Shown: positions 55,301 through 62,788 of the stretch, piece by piece
How the letters are laid out: the number at the start of each line of letters is the position of its first letter
Position numbering within the stretch: the stretch's first letter is position 1
From: Pelagicoccus sp. SDUM812002
GTDB lineage: Bacteria; Verrucomicrobiota; Verrucomicrobiia; Opitutales; Opitutaceae
Assembly (NCBI RefSeq): GCF_031127835.1
Contig: NZ_JARXHX010000001.1
Location: 434,001 to 498,000, forward strand
DNA length: 64,000 nucleotides
Direction: 5' to 3'
Translations under genes and position numbers: made by a program
The notes under the pieces: generated by a model
Databases searched by the model: none
Seen by the model: the letters and a program-made list of their open reading frames with translations, nothing else
Told to the model about the DNA's origin: nothing

Positions 55301-56866
55301 CGTCACAACTTGCTCCGCTGTGTCGCCAAAAGTAAACGAATCCACATCCAGATACCCAGCGCTGTTCTCCGTCTCCGTGTTGTAGCAAAAGATGGCGAAT
55401 TTCTGTCCTTGGAAGGTTGCATGGGTGATATCGAAACCGAGCGTGAAAATCCCTCCGAACCGTGTCCAAGAACTGCCATCGTAGCTGTAGGAGCACATAC
55501 CAAGCTCCTCTACGAAATCCAAGTCGACGCGGAGGTAGACCGTATCGCTTTCCAGCGGGATTGGCACCGCCCCGTCATGGGACCCCACTCCCCGATGTTC
55601 CATCCCTGAACCCAGCGTTTTGTTTCCTTGGCTGTCGACCTTCACGTAGATATTTCCGTTCACCTTACCGAGCGTGCCGATACCCGCTCGATCGCCTGGC
55701 TGAAGACCGCTCACGTCAATCTTGACAATACCGTGACTCTCCGGCCCCTGCCCTTTTTGAGTTAACGTGTTTTTGGCTGTCCAAAATCCGTCAGCGTAAA
55801 GCGGCCTCAAGCGCAAGTATCCAGTCCGCTCCGACAGAGACCATTTAGCACCATCGGGATTGTGGTTCCACTGCCACTGCATTCCCAGCTTCGCTGAAGA
55901 GAAATCGTCCGATGTAGCCGGCTGTTGGATGGCTTTTCCAAGTATCGGTTTGTGAACCGTATCCGCAATCTCACCACGGTTTGCTTCGGTTCCGAAAATC
56001 GGCCAATCGCTTTCCCAAAAAACCGGGCCGACACGGGGCATGCGACCCACCGCACCACTGTCCTGATGCACGAATCCCATCCAACTGCCGTCAGCCAGCT
56101 CGACTACCGAGCCTTGATGTCCGCCCGTGGTCGCAGTTAGGACCACTCTCCCCGTTTCCCACGGACCCGTTAAGCTCTTCGCCCGCGAGCAGAGTAGTTG
56201 AAACGGCCATACACCGGGGTTAGCGTTGAAGACGTAGTAGTATTCGCCCCGCTTTATAACGTGGGCTCCCTCTCCGCCTGCGTCGAAAATGTTGTTCGTT
56301 TGAGCGACGACGCTGGAATAGTCGGAACTGAGCTGCATGAGAGTCATTTCCGAATGGCCCGTCACGATGTAGCCCGTTCCGTCGTCATCGAAAAACAGAC
56401 CGGGGTCGTAGGCCGGTCGATCGAGCTGGTGGTACTGCCATTCGCCTCCGATTTGGTTAGAGTGGTAGAGGCGGGCATTGCCAAAGGTCGGGTTTACCAA
56501 GACGTAAAAGGTCCCGTCGTGGTGTCGCAGACTGCAAGCCCAGAAACCTCCTCGATAAGCCTCCCCGCCGTCGAGGTTGTAAGAAGAACCGCCATCAACC
56601 TCCAAGGCCACGTGATCCGCTATTTCCCAATTAACGAGATCTTGTGACCGCAGAATACGAATTCCCGGCGAATCGACGAAGGTCGTGGAGACCATGTAGA
56701 AATCATCTCCAGCGCGTATGATGTCCGGATCTGGATAATCGGCATAAAGGACCGGATTAGTGAAAGTGCCGTCTCCATTGTCGGACTGCCACGCAAGCAG
56801 CGCGGGGGCATAAGCCAGCAAAGGGATCGATAGTGACAGGAAAAGAGCGAGGGTTCTAAAGCTCAT
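52352..56866 (-). CDS. Giant secreted GH43-GH5-CBM6-lectin-FN3-LamG enzyme
   Basis: 1,504 residues with a signal peptide (to about residue 25). GH43 spans ~32-310: D46 in 'ADYPDPDI', D154 in 'AYDPGLFF' and E199 in 'GGEGAHVIKRGEYY', with its beta-sandwich to ~515. A GH5-like barrel spans ~525-830: acid/base E655 in 'EIQNEPVAW' and nucleophile E748 in 'MFMTEFTTSEWG'. CBM6/35-like: ~843-983 ('RVEAEDFDTGGPG', 'DLDWFELAP'). Ricin-type trefoil: ~990-1122 ('GTYRFLNRTSGMAV', 'SAQQWKL', 'PSQFWAI'). FN3-like: ~1130-1210. LamG: ~1215-1420. A 75-residue C-terminal beta region may be an export or anchoring signal. It would attack arabinoxylan backbones and side chains in one polypeptide, with three carbohydrate-binding modules. 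Confidence 0.85.
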   Translation of the reverse strand: MSFRTLALFLSLSIPLLAYAPALLAWQSDNGDGTFTNPVLYADYPDPDIIRAGDDFYMVSTTFVDSPGIRILRSQDLVNWEIADHVALEVDGGSSYNLDGGEAYRGGFWACSLRHHDGTFYVLVNPTFGNARLYHSNQIGGEWQYHQLDRPAYDPGLFFDDDGTGYIVTGHSEMTLMQLSSDYSSVVAQTNNIFDAGGEGAHVIKRGEYYYVFNANPGVWPFQLLCSRAKSLTGPWETGRVVLTATTGGHQGSVVELADGSWMGFVHQDSGAVGRMPRVGPVFWESDWPIFGTEANRGEIADTVHKPILGKAIQQPATSDDFSSAKLGMQWQWNHNPDGAKWSLSERTGYLRLRPLYADGFWTAKNTLTQKGQGPESHGIVKIDVSGLQPGDRAGIGTLGKVNGNIYVKVDSQGNKTLGSGMEHRGVGSHDGAVPIPLESDTVYLRVDLDFVEELGMCSYSYDGSSWTRFGGIFTLGFDITHATFQGQKFAIFCYNTETENSAGYLDVDSFTFGDTAEQVVTQRGWAVLNEEGTTFVADNGQLIRGPFASTEWGEPPPREYLAELKELGLNAVHLYGEVFDPEYPAEGSQGPGYSASRIDSMVEMTRELGLYLVVTIGNGANNGDYNRDYIIDFWDFYASRYAAESHVIFEIQNEPVAWSPPYSQSVLDMEVEAYNTIRSHAPDTPVLLMTYAVLSNWNAALSDLSKIHDDIDWSNAAVGFHGYAGHEETPPALEKILEAGYPMFMTEFTTSEWGYSLDHIDLEMTATLERLGISWLNFLHVPPNFINEAISDPTAYSDIVNRSGLGWVPDYGDWPVQRGVFGNDGLPRETASQWTNNRLTGTLRVEAEDFDTGGPGIAYRDGDPANKQGGYRTDEGVDIRSVGSGFAVTSTESGEWMEYTIFAKEPGLYNLKLRYASDVSNAKLQAGFNGIDATGTISVPSTGGSSNWGTVEVEVFLDYGQQKVRLAVESGEVDLDWFELAPVSDGPITDGTYRFLNRTSGMAVGLDLNTYELVQEEYEGSAQQWKLTHLGAGNYHVTWANQSLNWSVGLEQNNDDPVEVVPWTDVARNRRVLITPSSDGYYRFRSAVSGLTVMPTDSSVEADAAVVQYVYDGRPSQFWAIQSGSGIAFPLGLTVDTVETGNELTWAETEGATSYNVKRSPVSSGPYIVVASGILQTSYVDTDVKEGDEWFYVVSAQVGGAESLESAEAKSDPPLLYASFDFDSSSGTAVVDSSVNGFDGSLVGGATWADGRDGNAIHLDGSNGHVLLPEGIVSELTEMTVSTWMYLDERHFWSRIFDFGSGTGSYMFLTPNGGDGTVRFAITNGSGEQVVDGTEPLPTGEWLHIAVTIEGSLAILYVNGEEVGRNESMSLTPASLGETTQNYIGKSQWPDPYLEGRVDDFRIYSIALDAAGVAELNEEIPRPAISDEELRAVSFEFTQERLRYIVSATVAGRRFQIESSDTLLDADWAPVGEAVLATGDTLELSCELDSDSPIRFYRLHILK

Positions 56867-57009
56867 GGTATGGGGAACAAAGAGATTACCCTCTCACCCG
56901 AGCGCTCAATTAGAGCCGAGATGGGTTGGGTTAATAACAAAAGGAGTGGGGCACTGATTAGCTCCTAAACGACCGTGTTGACTCAAGTCGGAAAAGGTCA
57001 ATTTACAGG

Positions 57010-57025
57010 TCTAACCTAGGCTATA
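57010..57025. promoter_or_regulatory. Second copy of the palindromic operator-like motif
   Basis: TCTAACCTAGGCTATA differs from the perfect palindrome at 45245-45260 at two of 16 positions and lies 144 nt upstream of the giant GH43-GH5 gene. The flanking '...CTATAGCG' is also seen near 60503-60514 as 'CAGGTTATAGCG'. Confidence 0.45.
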
Positions 57026-57165
57026 GCGAAGCATTTTTCCGGCGTTGCACGGACCGGGTGGAACCGGTCCAAGCAGACACCAGATCTATGGAGGGACGAC
57101 TGCCACGTCGTCCGCGCTACCACCATCTCCGTTTCTCTTGCGGAAGTTCCCTTACCGCCTCGCTC

Positions 57166-58914
57166 CTACGAGTTGAGCCGTTTCAGCAAGTTAGCCCTAA
57201 TGCCCTTCGGTTGCTCGCTGGTACCGAGTCCATCTAAAGCTCGCTGCCATGTTGCACGCGCTTCATCAGGGCGACCATTTTTATAAAGCAAGTCACCGTA
57301 AATGAGGAGGATGGTAGGATTCACCGCCCCGTTTTGGATCAATTGCCGCATGGTACGTTCCGCATCTTGGAAGCGATTCATGTTTATGAGCAGCTGGGAT
57401 TTCGTCATCAGAGTTTCGATCGAGTTTGGCAATATCTCCAAAGATCGATCAAGAGACGCTAGGGCAGCTTCGCCATCTCCGGCAGCTAGTAACTTGCCTC
57501 CGATCTGCAGATGCGCATCCGCCAAAAGCTCAACCCCATCCTTGTATCCAGGTTTCACCTTCACTGCTCTTTCTAGGAGCGGCAAGGCGTCAACAAAGAT
57601 TCCCGCTTCCATAAATACGAGAGCAGCTCGCACCAGCTTCTCCGCATCGCTCGGAGCGAGCTGACGTACCATAGCGAGGCTTCGCTTAGCCTCTTCCGGA
57701 GAGTCCAGCCACATGCCGACTCTGGCCCGTAGCAGAAGGACTTCGACATCGTAAGGATCAATTTCATGTGCCTTCGACAAAGCCTCCATCGCCTCGGCGT
57801 TCGCCTCGCGATCCACCAGTAGCCGAGCGAGCTCGAGCAGCAGCGCAGCAGTGGGCTCGCTATCTTGCAAACCCTTCCGCGCCACAGCCTCCGCTTCGTC
57901 CGGAGCGCCTCCTCGACCTAAAGACTGAACCAGCAAAGGATAAGATTCGGCATCGTCGCCACCCAGTTCGATACCTTTGCGAAAATTGACGCTCGCCTGA
58001 TCGAAACGTTCCTCTTCCATCAAAACCGTACCGCGATAGCGATAGAAGCGAGCATTGTCCGGATCGATCTCCTGCATTCTATCGAGGTAGGTCAGCGCCC
58101 GTTCGTAGTCGCCTACAGTGAAGTAATCGAGGAAGATAAAGTCTAGCCGCTGCGGATCGAACATGTAGTCTCGGAGCACCTCGACCCATAGGTCTTCCAC
58201 TGGAGGCATCCTCGAGCGCGAAAAAGCGCTACCCAGATCGAAAACCTGATCGTCTTCTTTCAACTGGGCTAGGACGCGCACCATCAAAGCCTGGGCGTTG
58301 TAGTTGTCAGGTTCATACGAGAGAAGCGTTTCTAATTCCCGCATGGCGGAAACCAGTTCTCCTCTCGTCTCATGAATTCGGGAAACGCCTAGGCGAGCCA
58401 TTGAAATCTCCTCGTCCTGAGAGAGCGCAGCGCGGAAATGCGTTTCCGCCTCTTCAAGGTCCCCCGACTTCAACTCAGCTTCACCCAATCGAGCGAAGGC
58501 TAGCGGATACTGACGAAAATCGCTGGTCGACATTTCCAAATACTGCTCGACCGCTACCAATTCGCCTTTTTCCTTCACAGCGTCTGCCGCAAGGTAGGAG
58601 AGTCTCGCCCTCTTCTCCCCGCTCTCGCTTCGCTCGATCAGCCAGTCGTAAATGGCAGTCGCCTTATCCACGAAACCATTGGCGTGATAGAGGTACGCGA
58701 GTTCACGAATAGCTTCCTCGTTCGTGGGATCCTCTCGCAGCAGATCGAGCCGCTGTTCGACTTGATACTGCAGAGCTGGAAGTCGATCGATCCGTTCCGG
58801 TAACGAAAGTGCTTCTTCGAACGAAATCTCCGTCGCTTGAAGCCCAGTCGAAGCTGCGAACGCCCACCATAGCGCTACCGCTACCAATAGGATTCCACTT
58901 CGATTCGTTTTCAT
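57166..58914 (-). CDS. Exported TPR-repeat protein
   Basis: 582 residues from the ATG at 58914, which overlaps the stop of the FG-GAP gene (ATGA); an upstream frame from 58950 would add 12 residues inside that gene and is less likely. The signal peptide is 'SGILLVAVALWWAFAAST'. The protein is almost entirely TPR/helical repeats: 'QLDLLREDPTNEEAIRELAYLYHANGFVDKATAIYDWLI', 'LEEAETHFRAALSQDEE', 'YERALTYLDRMQEIDPDNARFYRYRG', 'FDQASVNFRKGIELGGDD' and more to the C-terminus. It is probably a periplasmic scaffold working with the FG-GAP partner. No enzyme domain is visible. Confidence 0.85.
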   Translation of the reverse strand: MKTNRSGILLVAVALWWAFAASTGLQATEISFEEALSLPERIDRLPALQYQVEQRLDLLREDPTNEEAIRELAYLYHANGFVDKATAIYDWLIERSESGEKRARLSYLAADAVKEKGELVAVEQYLEMSTSDFRQYPLAFARLGEAELKSGDLEEAETHFRAALSQDEEISMARLGVSRIHETRGELVSAMRELETLLSYEPDNYNAQALMVRVLAQLKEDDQVFDLGSAFSRSRMPPVEDLWVEVLRDYMFDPQRLDFIFLDYFTVGDYERALTYLDRMQEIDPDNARFYRYRGTVLMEEERFDQASVNFRKGIELGGDDAESYPLLVQSLGRGGAPDEAEAVARKGLQDSEPTAALLLELARLLVDREANAEAMEALSKAHEIDPYDVEVLLLRARVGMWLDSPEEAKRSLAMVRQLAPSDAEKLVRAALVFMEAGIFVDALPLLERAVKVKPGYKDGVELLADAHLQIGGKLLAAGDGEAALASLDRSLEILPNSIETLMTKSQLLINMNRFQDAERTMRQLIQNGAVNPTILLIYGDLLYKNGRPDEARATWQRALDGLGTSEQPKGIRANLLKRLNS

Positions 58915-60203
58915 TTCACCTCTCCCGTCGTATTGGGTCCACTTTCCCAAAGCGTTACACGGCTCTTGTGGTCAAATGGCGGGTAATACATGAAGGCGCC
59001 AGTCACCAACTCGACTTCGCCATCCTGGTCGAAATCAGCGCCGTCCACCGAAATAAGATGGGTTGGCTGCCTTCCGAGAATAACCTCCTCGAAGCTCTTT
59101 CCTTCAACCTGTCTGAGTAGCACCATTGATACCGCTGTATCCAAAGTCCAATCATTGAAGCCACTCACGACCACAATATCCTTTGCCCCGTCACCATCGA
59201 GATCGACGACCAATGGGCTGTGGGCGCCGGGAATGTCGGCTATGCGGTGGTATTCAAAAGCTCCACCTTCCTTATTCTCCAGCCATTGGACCCCGTGCCA
59301 TGACCTTGGCCCCGGAGTGGCGTAATCGAGCCCATCTCCGTTGGTGAATACAATATCCGTATCTCCATCCTGGTCCAAGTCGGCAACGGTCAGTCCACTG
59401 CTCCCGAAATTCTGGTTCAGAGCGCCATAAACTACCTCGCCCGAGAAGTTACCTTTGCCATCATTCTCGAACACATGAACTTCTTCCCAGTCTTGCGAGA
59501 CGAGGGCCACTACATCCAAATCTCCGTCGCCATCTATGTCACATAGTGGAGAGTGAATCGTTCCAGATAGCTCCAGCATGGAATGCCCCTCAAATTTCCA
59601 GTCACCGAGGTTTTCGTACCAGCTAATCTCTCCGTCCACAAACCCGAACATCCCCACGATCAGATCCAATCTTCGATCGCCGTTGAGGTCGCCCGCGCTG
59701 ACATAGGTGACGCGCGGTAGAAGTTCGATCAAGGTACGTTGGGTAAAACCCATTTCGCCTCGATTTTCGAGGTAGACTACTGATCCGATTCGTTCGTTGG
59801 TGGGAATTACGATACCCATACAGGCAACAAGGATGTCCAAATCACCATCTCCATCGAAATCAACCGCCTCCGTTTGCACCGGCCCTGCAATCGTATCGCC
59901 CAACGCACTCTCCTGGAAATTTCCGTTCTGCAGCTGGCGAACCCAAGTAACTCGATTTAACCTGCCATCGCAAACGAGGATATCCTGCAAACCGTCTTGA
60001 TCCAAGTCGGCGACTTTCACGTTAGTGATCCATGGCTCACCGCGTACCGCTTCTCCGATCGCTCGAGAGTTATAGAGGCGTTCACCGTCAATCGTGAACG
60101 ATTCGCTGGCTTGCAGATTTATCCAAATTCCTGATACAGCAGCCAGCGTAAAGATTCGCCGGAAAAGCGAATTGCAAAGCCGCCTCTTTTCAAAACGTCT
60201 CAT
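58911..60203 (-). CDS. Secreted FG-GAP/VCBS beta-propeller protein
   Basis: 430 residues from the ATG at 60203 (MRRFEKRR), which opens a signal peptide ('RIFTLAAVSGIWINLQA'); a longer frame from 60368 and an ATG at 60215 are possible. At least six FG-GAP/VCBS blades carry calcium-binding D-x-D-x-D-G-x-x-D loops: 'DLDQDGLQDILV', 'DFDGDGDLDILV', 'DLNGDRRLDLIV', 'DIDGDGDLDVVAL', 'DLDQDGDTDIVF', 'DLDGDGAKDIVV', 'DFDQDGEVELV'. Such propellers bind ligands or surfaces; no catalytic function is inferred. It is translationally coupled (ATGA overlap) to the TPR gene. Confidence 0.88.
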   Translation of the reverse strand: MRRFEKRRLCNSLFRRIFTLAAVSGIWINLQASESFTIDGERLYNSRAIGEAVRGEPWITNVKVADLDQDGLQDILVCDGRLNRVTWVRQLQNGNFQESALGDTIAGPVQTEAVDFDGDGDLDILVACMGIVIPTNERIGSVVYLENRGEMGFTQRTLIELLPRVTYVSAGDLNGDRRLDLIVGMFGFVDGEISWYENLGDWKFEGHSMLELSGTIHSPLCDIDGDGDLDVVALVSQDWEEVHVFENDGKGNFSGEVVYGALNQNFGSSGLTVADLDQDGDTDIVFTNGDGLDYATPGPRSWHGVQWLENKEGGAFEYHRIADIPGAHSPLVVDLDGDGAKDIVVVSGFNDWTLDTAVSMVLLRQVEGKSFEEVILGRQPTHLISVDGADFDQDGEVELVTGAFMYYPPFDHKSRVTLWESGPNTTGEVK

Positions 60204-60623
60204 CCCATCCACCATCGAGCAAGTGGCTCGCAGGACACGCGATAAAAATGAATTAACAATGAGTGTATGTCCATTTGGCATAGCAGGTAGGGGGCCGAAA
60301 ATTAAAATTGAGCTAGTCCGAAGCAACGGGAAGTGAAGCCAACGAGCAAGGTGGAGCAACAGACTCACAGCAACGAGAACATTGCTCTAAAAGATGAACA
60401 GCGACACAAGCCCTAAAAGCCGAGTCAGGAACCCTCGGTTTTCTCGGAGGGAACACTCAAAACCGAATCAAAACGTAAAAACGCGCTAAGGTGACTATGT
60501 CTCAGGTTATAGCGTTTTACTTGCCAACAGCAGCTTGACCTAGGTGAGCTCCAAACGGTCCAATAACGACGGTCGTTCAAACGCGAACGCCCGACTTGCA
60601 ATCTACCCCTCCCTCCCCAGCCC
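60204..60623. other. Divergent promoter region with CTATAG-type motif
   Basis: Separates the leftward FG-GAP/TPR pair from the rightward XylR-like gene. 'CAGGTTATAGCG' (60503-60514) resembles the CTATAG half of the operator-like palindromes, and 'ACCTAGGT' occurs at 60538-60545. Autoregulation by the XylR-like protein is possible but untested. Confidence 0.4.
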
Positions 60624-61919
60624 ATGAACGCAAACAGTGCTCCACCTACTCTTTCCGCTCATCCCTCAAGCCCGATGCCCCACATCGAGGTCAACCTTAG
60701 ATCTCCGGCTGATCCGACTACCGCCGCCGCCGGGACAATTCCGTTCAAAATTCCGAACGCCCATCGCAACGCGAACCGCCAAACGAAGGTCTGGGTCTCC
60801 TCCCAAACAGCTCAACCTAGCTTTCTCCAAGGCATCATTCGCTATGCCAAGAAACAAAACTGGCAGCTGACAACCGATTTACTGCAAAGCGGAAACAGGT
60901 CCGAATCATGGTTTGGCGATGGCGTCATAGAGTACCTTCCGGAGCCGAACCTAGACTCGCAAACACCGGGTTCGAGGAACCTGCCACGCGTCACGGCCAG
61001 TCTCTGCGACGACCTTGCCAGCGGCCTTAAGGTACAGGCCGACAACTTTGCGATCGGCCGGCTAGCAGCCGAACACCTCATAAACCGAAATTGTCGCAAC
61101 TTTGCCTGGCTCCCATACGGGCAGGATAAAACCAACCAAATTCGGTACATGGGCTTCCTTTCGCATCTTCGTGATCGTGGCTTCTCCTGCCGACAGTTTG
61201 CCCCGCCACTTTTGGAAACCAGCTCAGCTCCGTGCCGAGACTGGATCCTGTGGAGGCAAGTCATGATCCAGAACCTTGAAAATCTGGAGGGACGCACTGG
61301 ACTCTTCGCTTCCAACGATAGCCTGGCAATCGAAGTGGCTGAGCTCGCAGGAGAGATTGGAACACGTGTGCCCGAAGATCTCGCCATTCTCGGAGTCGGC
61401 AATCAAACCGCCGAATGCGAGTCTGCACCGGTCACCCTTTCAAGCATCAACCCTAACCTCGAAGAGCTGGGGTTCCAGGCTGCAAAGCTGCTTGACGAAG
61501 CGCTGAAGGACGAGACAGATATTTCCCGATGCATCCACGTTTCTCCGACAGGAGTAGAGGCCCGGGACAGCACAGCAATTTCGAACCTTGAAAACCAACG
61601 AGTGGCCCAAGCCCTCGTCTTCATCTCAAACCACTATCCAGACCCAGGGCTCGGTGTCTGCTCGGTGGCTGAGTCACTAAACATATCCCGTCGCCAGCTC
61701 GAGCGCGATTTCCGCAGCGAAAAAGGCTGCACCATTCGTGAGTTCATCGAGCAAACGCGCATGAACGAAGCCTCCCGCTTACTCTCGGAATGTTCTAGCC
61801 TAACTGTATCCGCTATCGCCGACCAAGTCGGTATATCAGCACAAGGCAACTTCTTCCGCATATTCCGCAAACACTTCGGACTGACGCCCAGCGCCTACCG
61901 AGAGCAGCAAACGTCTTAG
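60624..61919 (+). CDS. XylR-like AraC-family transcriptional regulator
   Basis: 431 residues. After ~50 N-terminal residues of low complexity, a LacI/periplasmic-binding-like sensor (~54-320) is visible: 'QADNFAIGRLAAEHLINRNCRNFAWLPYG', 'GRTGLFASNDSLAIEVAELAGEIGTRVPEDLAILGVGNQT', 'APVTLSSINPNLEELGFQAAKLLDE'. The C-terminal AraC double helix-turn-helix (~325-430) has 'SVAESLNISRRQLERDFRSEKGCTIREFIEQTRMNEASRLL' and 'IADQVGISAQGNFFRIFRKHFGLTPSAYR'. Sensors of this type bind xylose or related sugars and activate pentose genes. It may control the GH43/GH51 run and the GH43-GH5 gene; the shared CTATAG-type motifs support this weakly. Confidence 0.9.
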   Translation: MNANSAPPTLSAHPSSPMPHIEVNLRSPADPTTAAAGTIPFKIPNAHRNANRQTKVWVSSQTAQPSFLQGIIRYAKKQNWQLTTDLLQSGNRSESWFGDGVIEYLPEPNLDSQTPGSRNLPRVTASLCDDLASGLKVQADNFAIGRLAAEHLINRNCRNFAWLPYGQDKTNQIRYMGFLSHLRDRGFSCRQFAPPLLETSSAPCRDWILWRQVMIQNLENLEGRTGLFASNDSLAIEVAELAGEIGTRVPEDLAILGVGNQTAECESAPVTLSSINPNLEELGFQAAKLLDEALKDETDISRCIHVSPTGVEARDSTAISNLENQRVAQALVFISNHYPDPGLGVCSVAESLNISRRQLERDFRSEKGCTIREFIEQTRMNEASRLLSECSSLTVSAIADQVGISAQGNFFRIFRKHFGLTPSAYREQQTS

Positions 61920-61967
61920 CCGTAGGCATCCAATGATCTTTCAGAGATACCAAAACAATACTGATCG

Positions 61968-62756
61968 ATGCGAATTCGGGTTCTACTGATAACAAGCTTT
62001 GTCGCTATAATTTTCTCTTCATTTGTTCTTCGCGGAACAAAAAAGGACGATCAACCCGAGATACTCCAAGACACAAACACCTCGGAGCCAACGCCCAGAG
62101 CCATCCCCAACTTTCAAACGCCCGCGTACACGCCGAACCAAGAGGCTCACAAGCCCGAGTTAGATAATGATCCTCGTTTGGAAAACGAGTCTATAAAGTC
62201 AATTACGGAGCAGGCTGTGATAGACAGCGATGTTCGATTCGCTAGCTTTTTGTCTTCATTGGATGGATACAGCGGCGAGCAGGTCGCATTAGTCAGATCA
62301 GTGCTTTCAGAGACCGAAATAGAAAGAAAACTTCTATCCCATACTATTAATTTCTCATCACCGACGATCAGCCAAGAGATCACTGAAAACCTTCATCGTA
62401 TCGAAGAAACAAACAGACAACGGCTTTCGGAAATCCTTTCGAATCAAGACCTGGAAAGCTACGACTCCTATTTAGCCTCAATCCATTTCCGTGAGACGTT
62501 GCCATCAATTAGAAGCCAACTAGAGGCCCAGAGAATTCCTCTCAGCGAAGAGACTGCAGAGTCCATTGCAAGAGCATATCAGAAGGCAGTCACCGGGCAA
62601 CGAACACTCACTTCACAAAAATCTGACACTCAATCTCCTGAATCGCTAGAGTCTGTCACCTTCGATGAGCGTTTCCTCAGAGAAGCTGCCGTGATTTTAG
62701 ATGATAAATCATTCGATGCTTTTACATCCATCTACTTAGACCGCCAATTTCGGTAG
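61968..62756 (+). CDS. Hypothetical exported protein
   Basis: 262 residues. A hydrophobic N-terminal segment ('LLITSFVAIIFSSFVL') and a Pro/Thr/Asn-rich linker (~30-70) precede a helical domain ('LSSLDGYSGEQVALVRSVLSETEIERKLLSHTINF', 'ITENLHRIEETNRQRLSEILSNQDLESYDSYL', 'LDDKSFDAFTSIYLDRQFR'). The helix pattern with 'RLxEILxxxQxxxYxxY' recalls the spacing of verrucomicrobial/planctomycete envelope helical proteins, but I cannot name a family. It follows the regulator and precedes another exported protein by 32 nt, suggesting a shared unit. Confidence 0.55.
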   Translation: MRIRVLLITSFVAIIFSSFVLRGTKKDDQPEILQDTNTSEPTPRAIPNFQTPAYTPNQEAHKPELDNDPRLENESIKSITEQAVIDSDVRFASFLSSLDGYSGEQVALVRSVLSETEIERKLLSHTINFSSPTISQEITENLHRIEETNRQRLSEILSNQDLESYDSYLASIHFRETLPSIRSQLEAQRIPLSEETAESIARAYQKAVTGQRTLTSQKSDTQSPESLESVTFDERFLREAAVILDDKSFDAFTSIYLDRQFR

Positions 62757-62788
62757 TCCCCGTTAACCAGCTCCAACCAACTCTTAGA

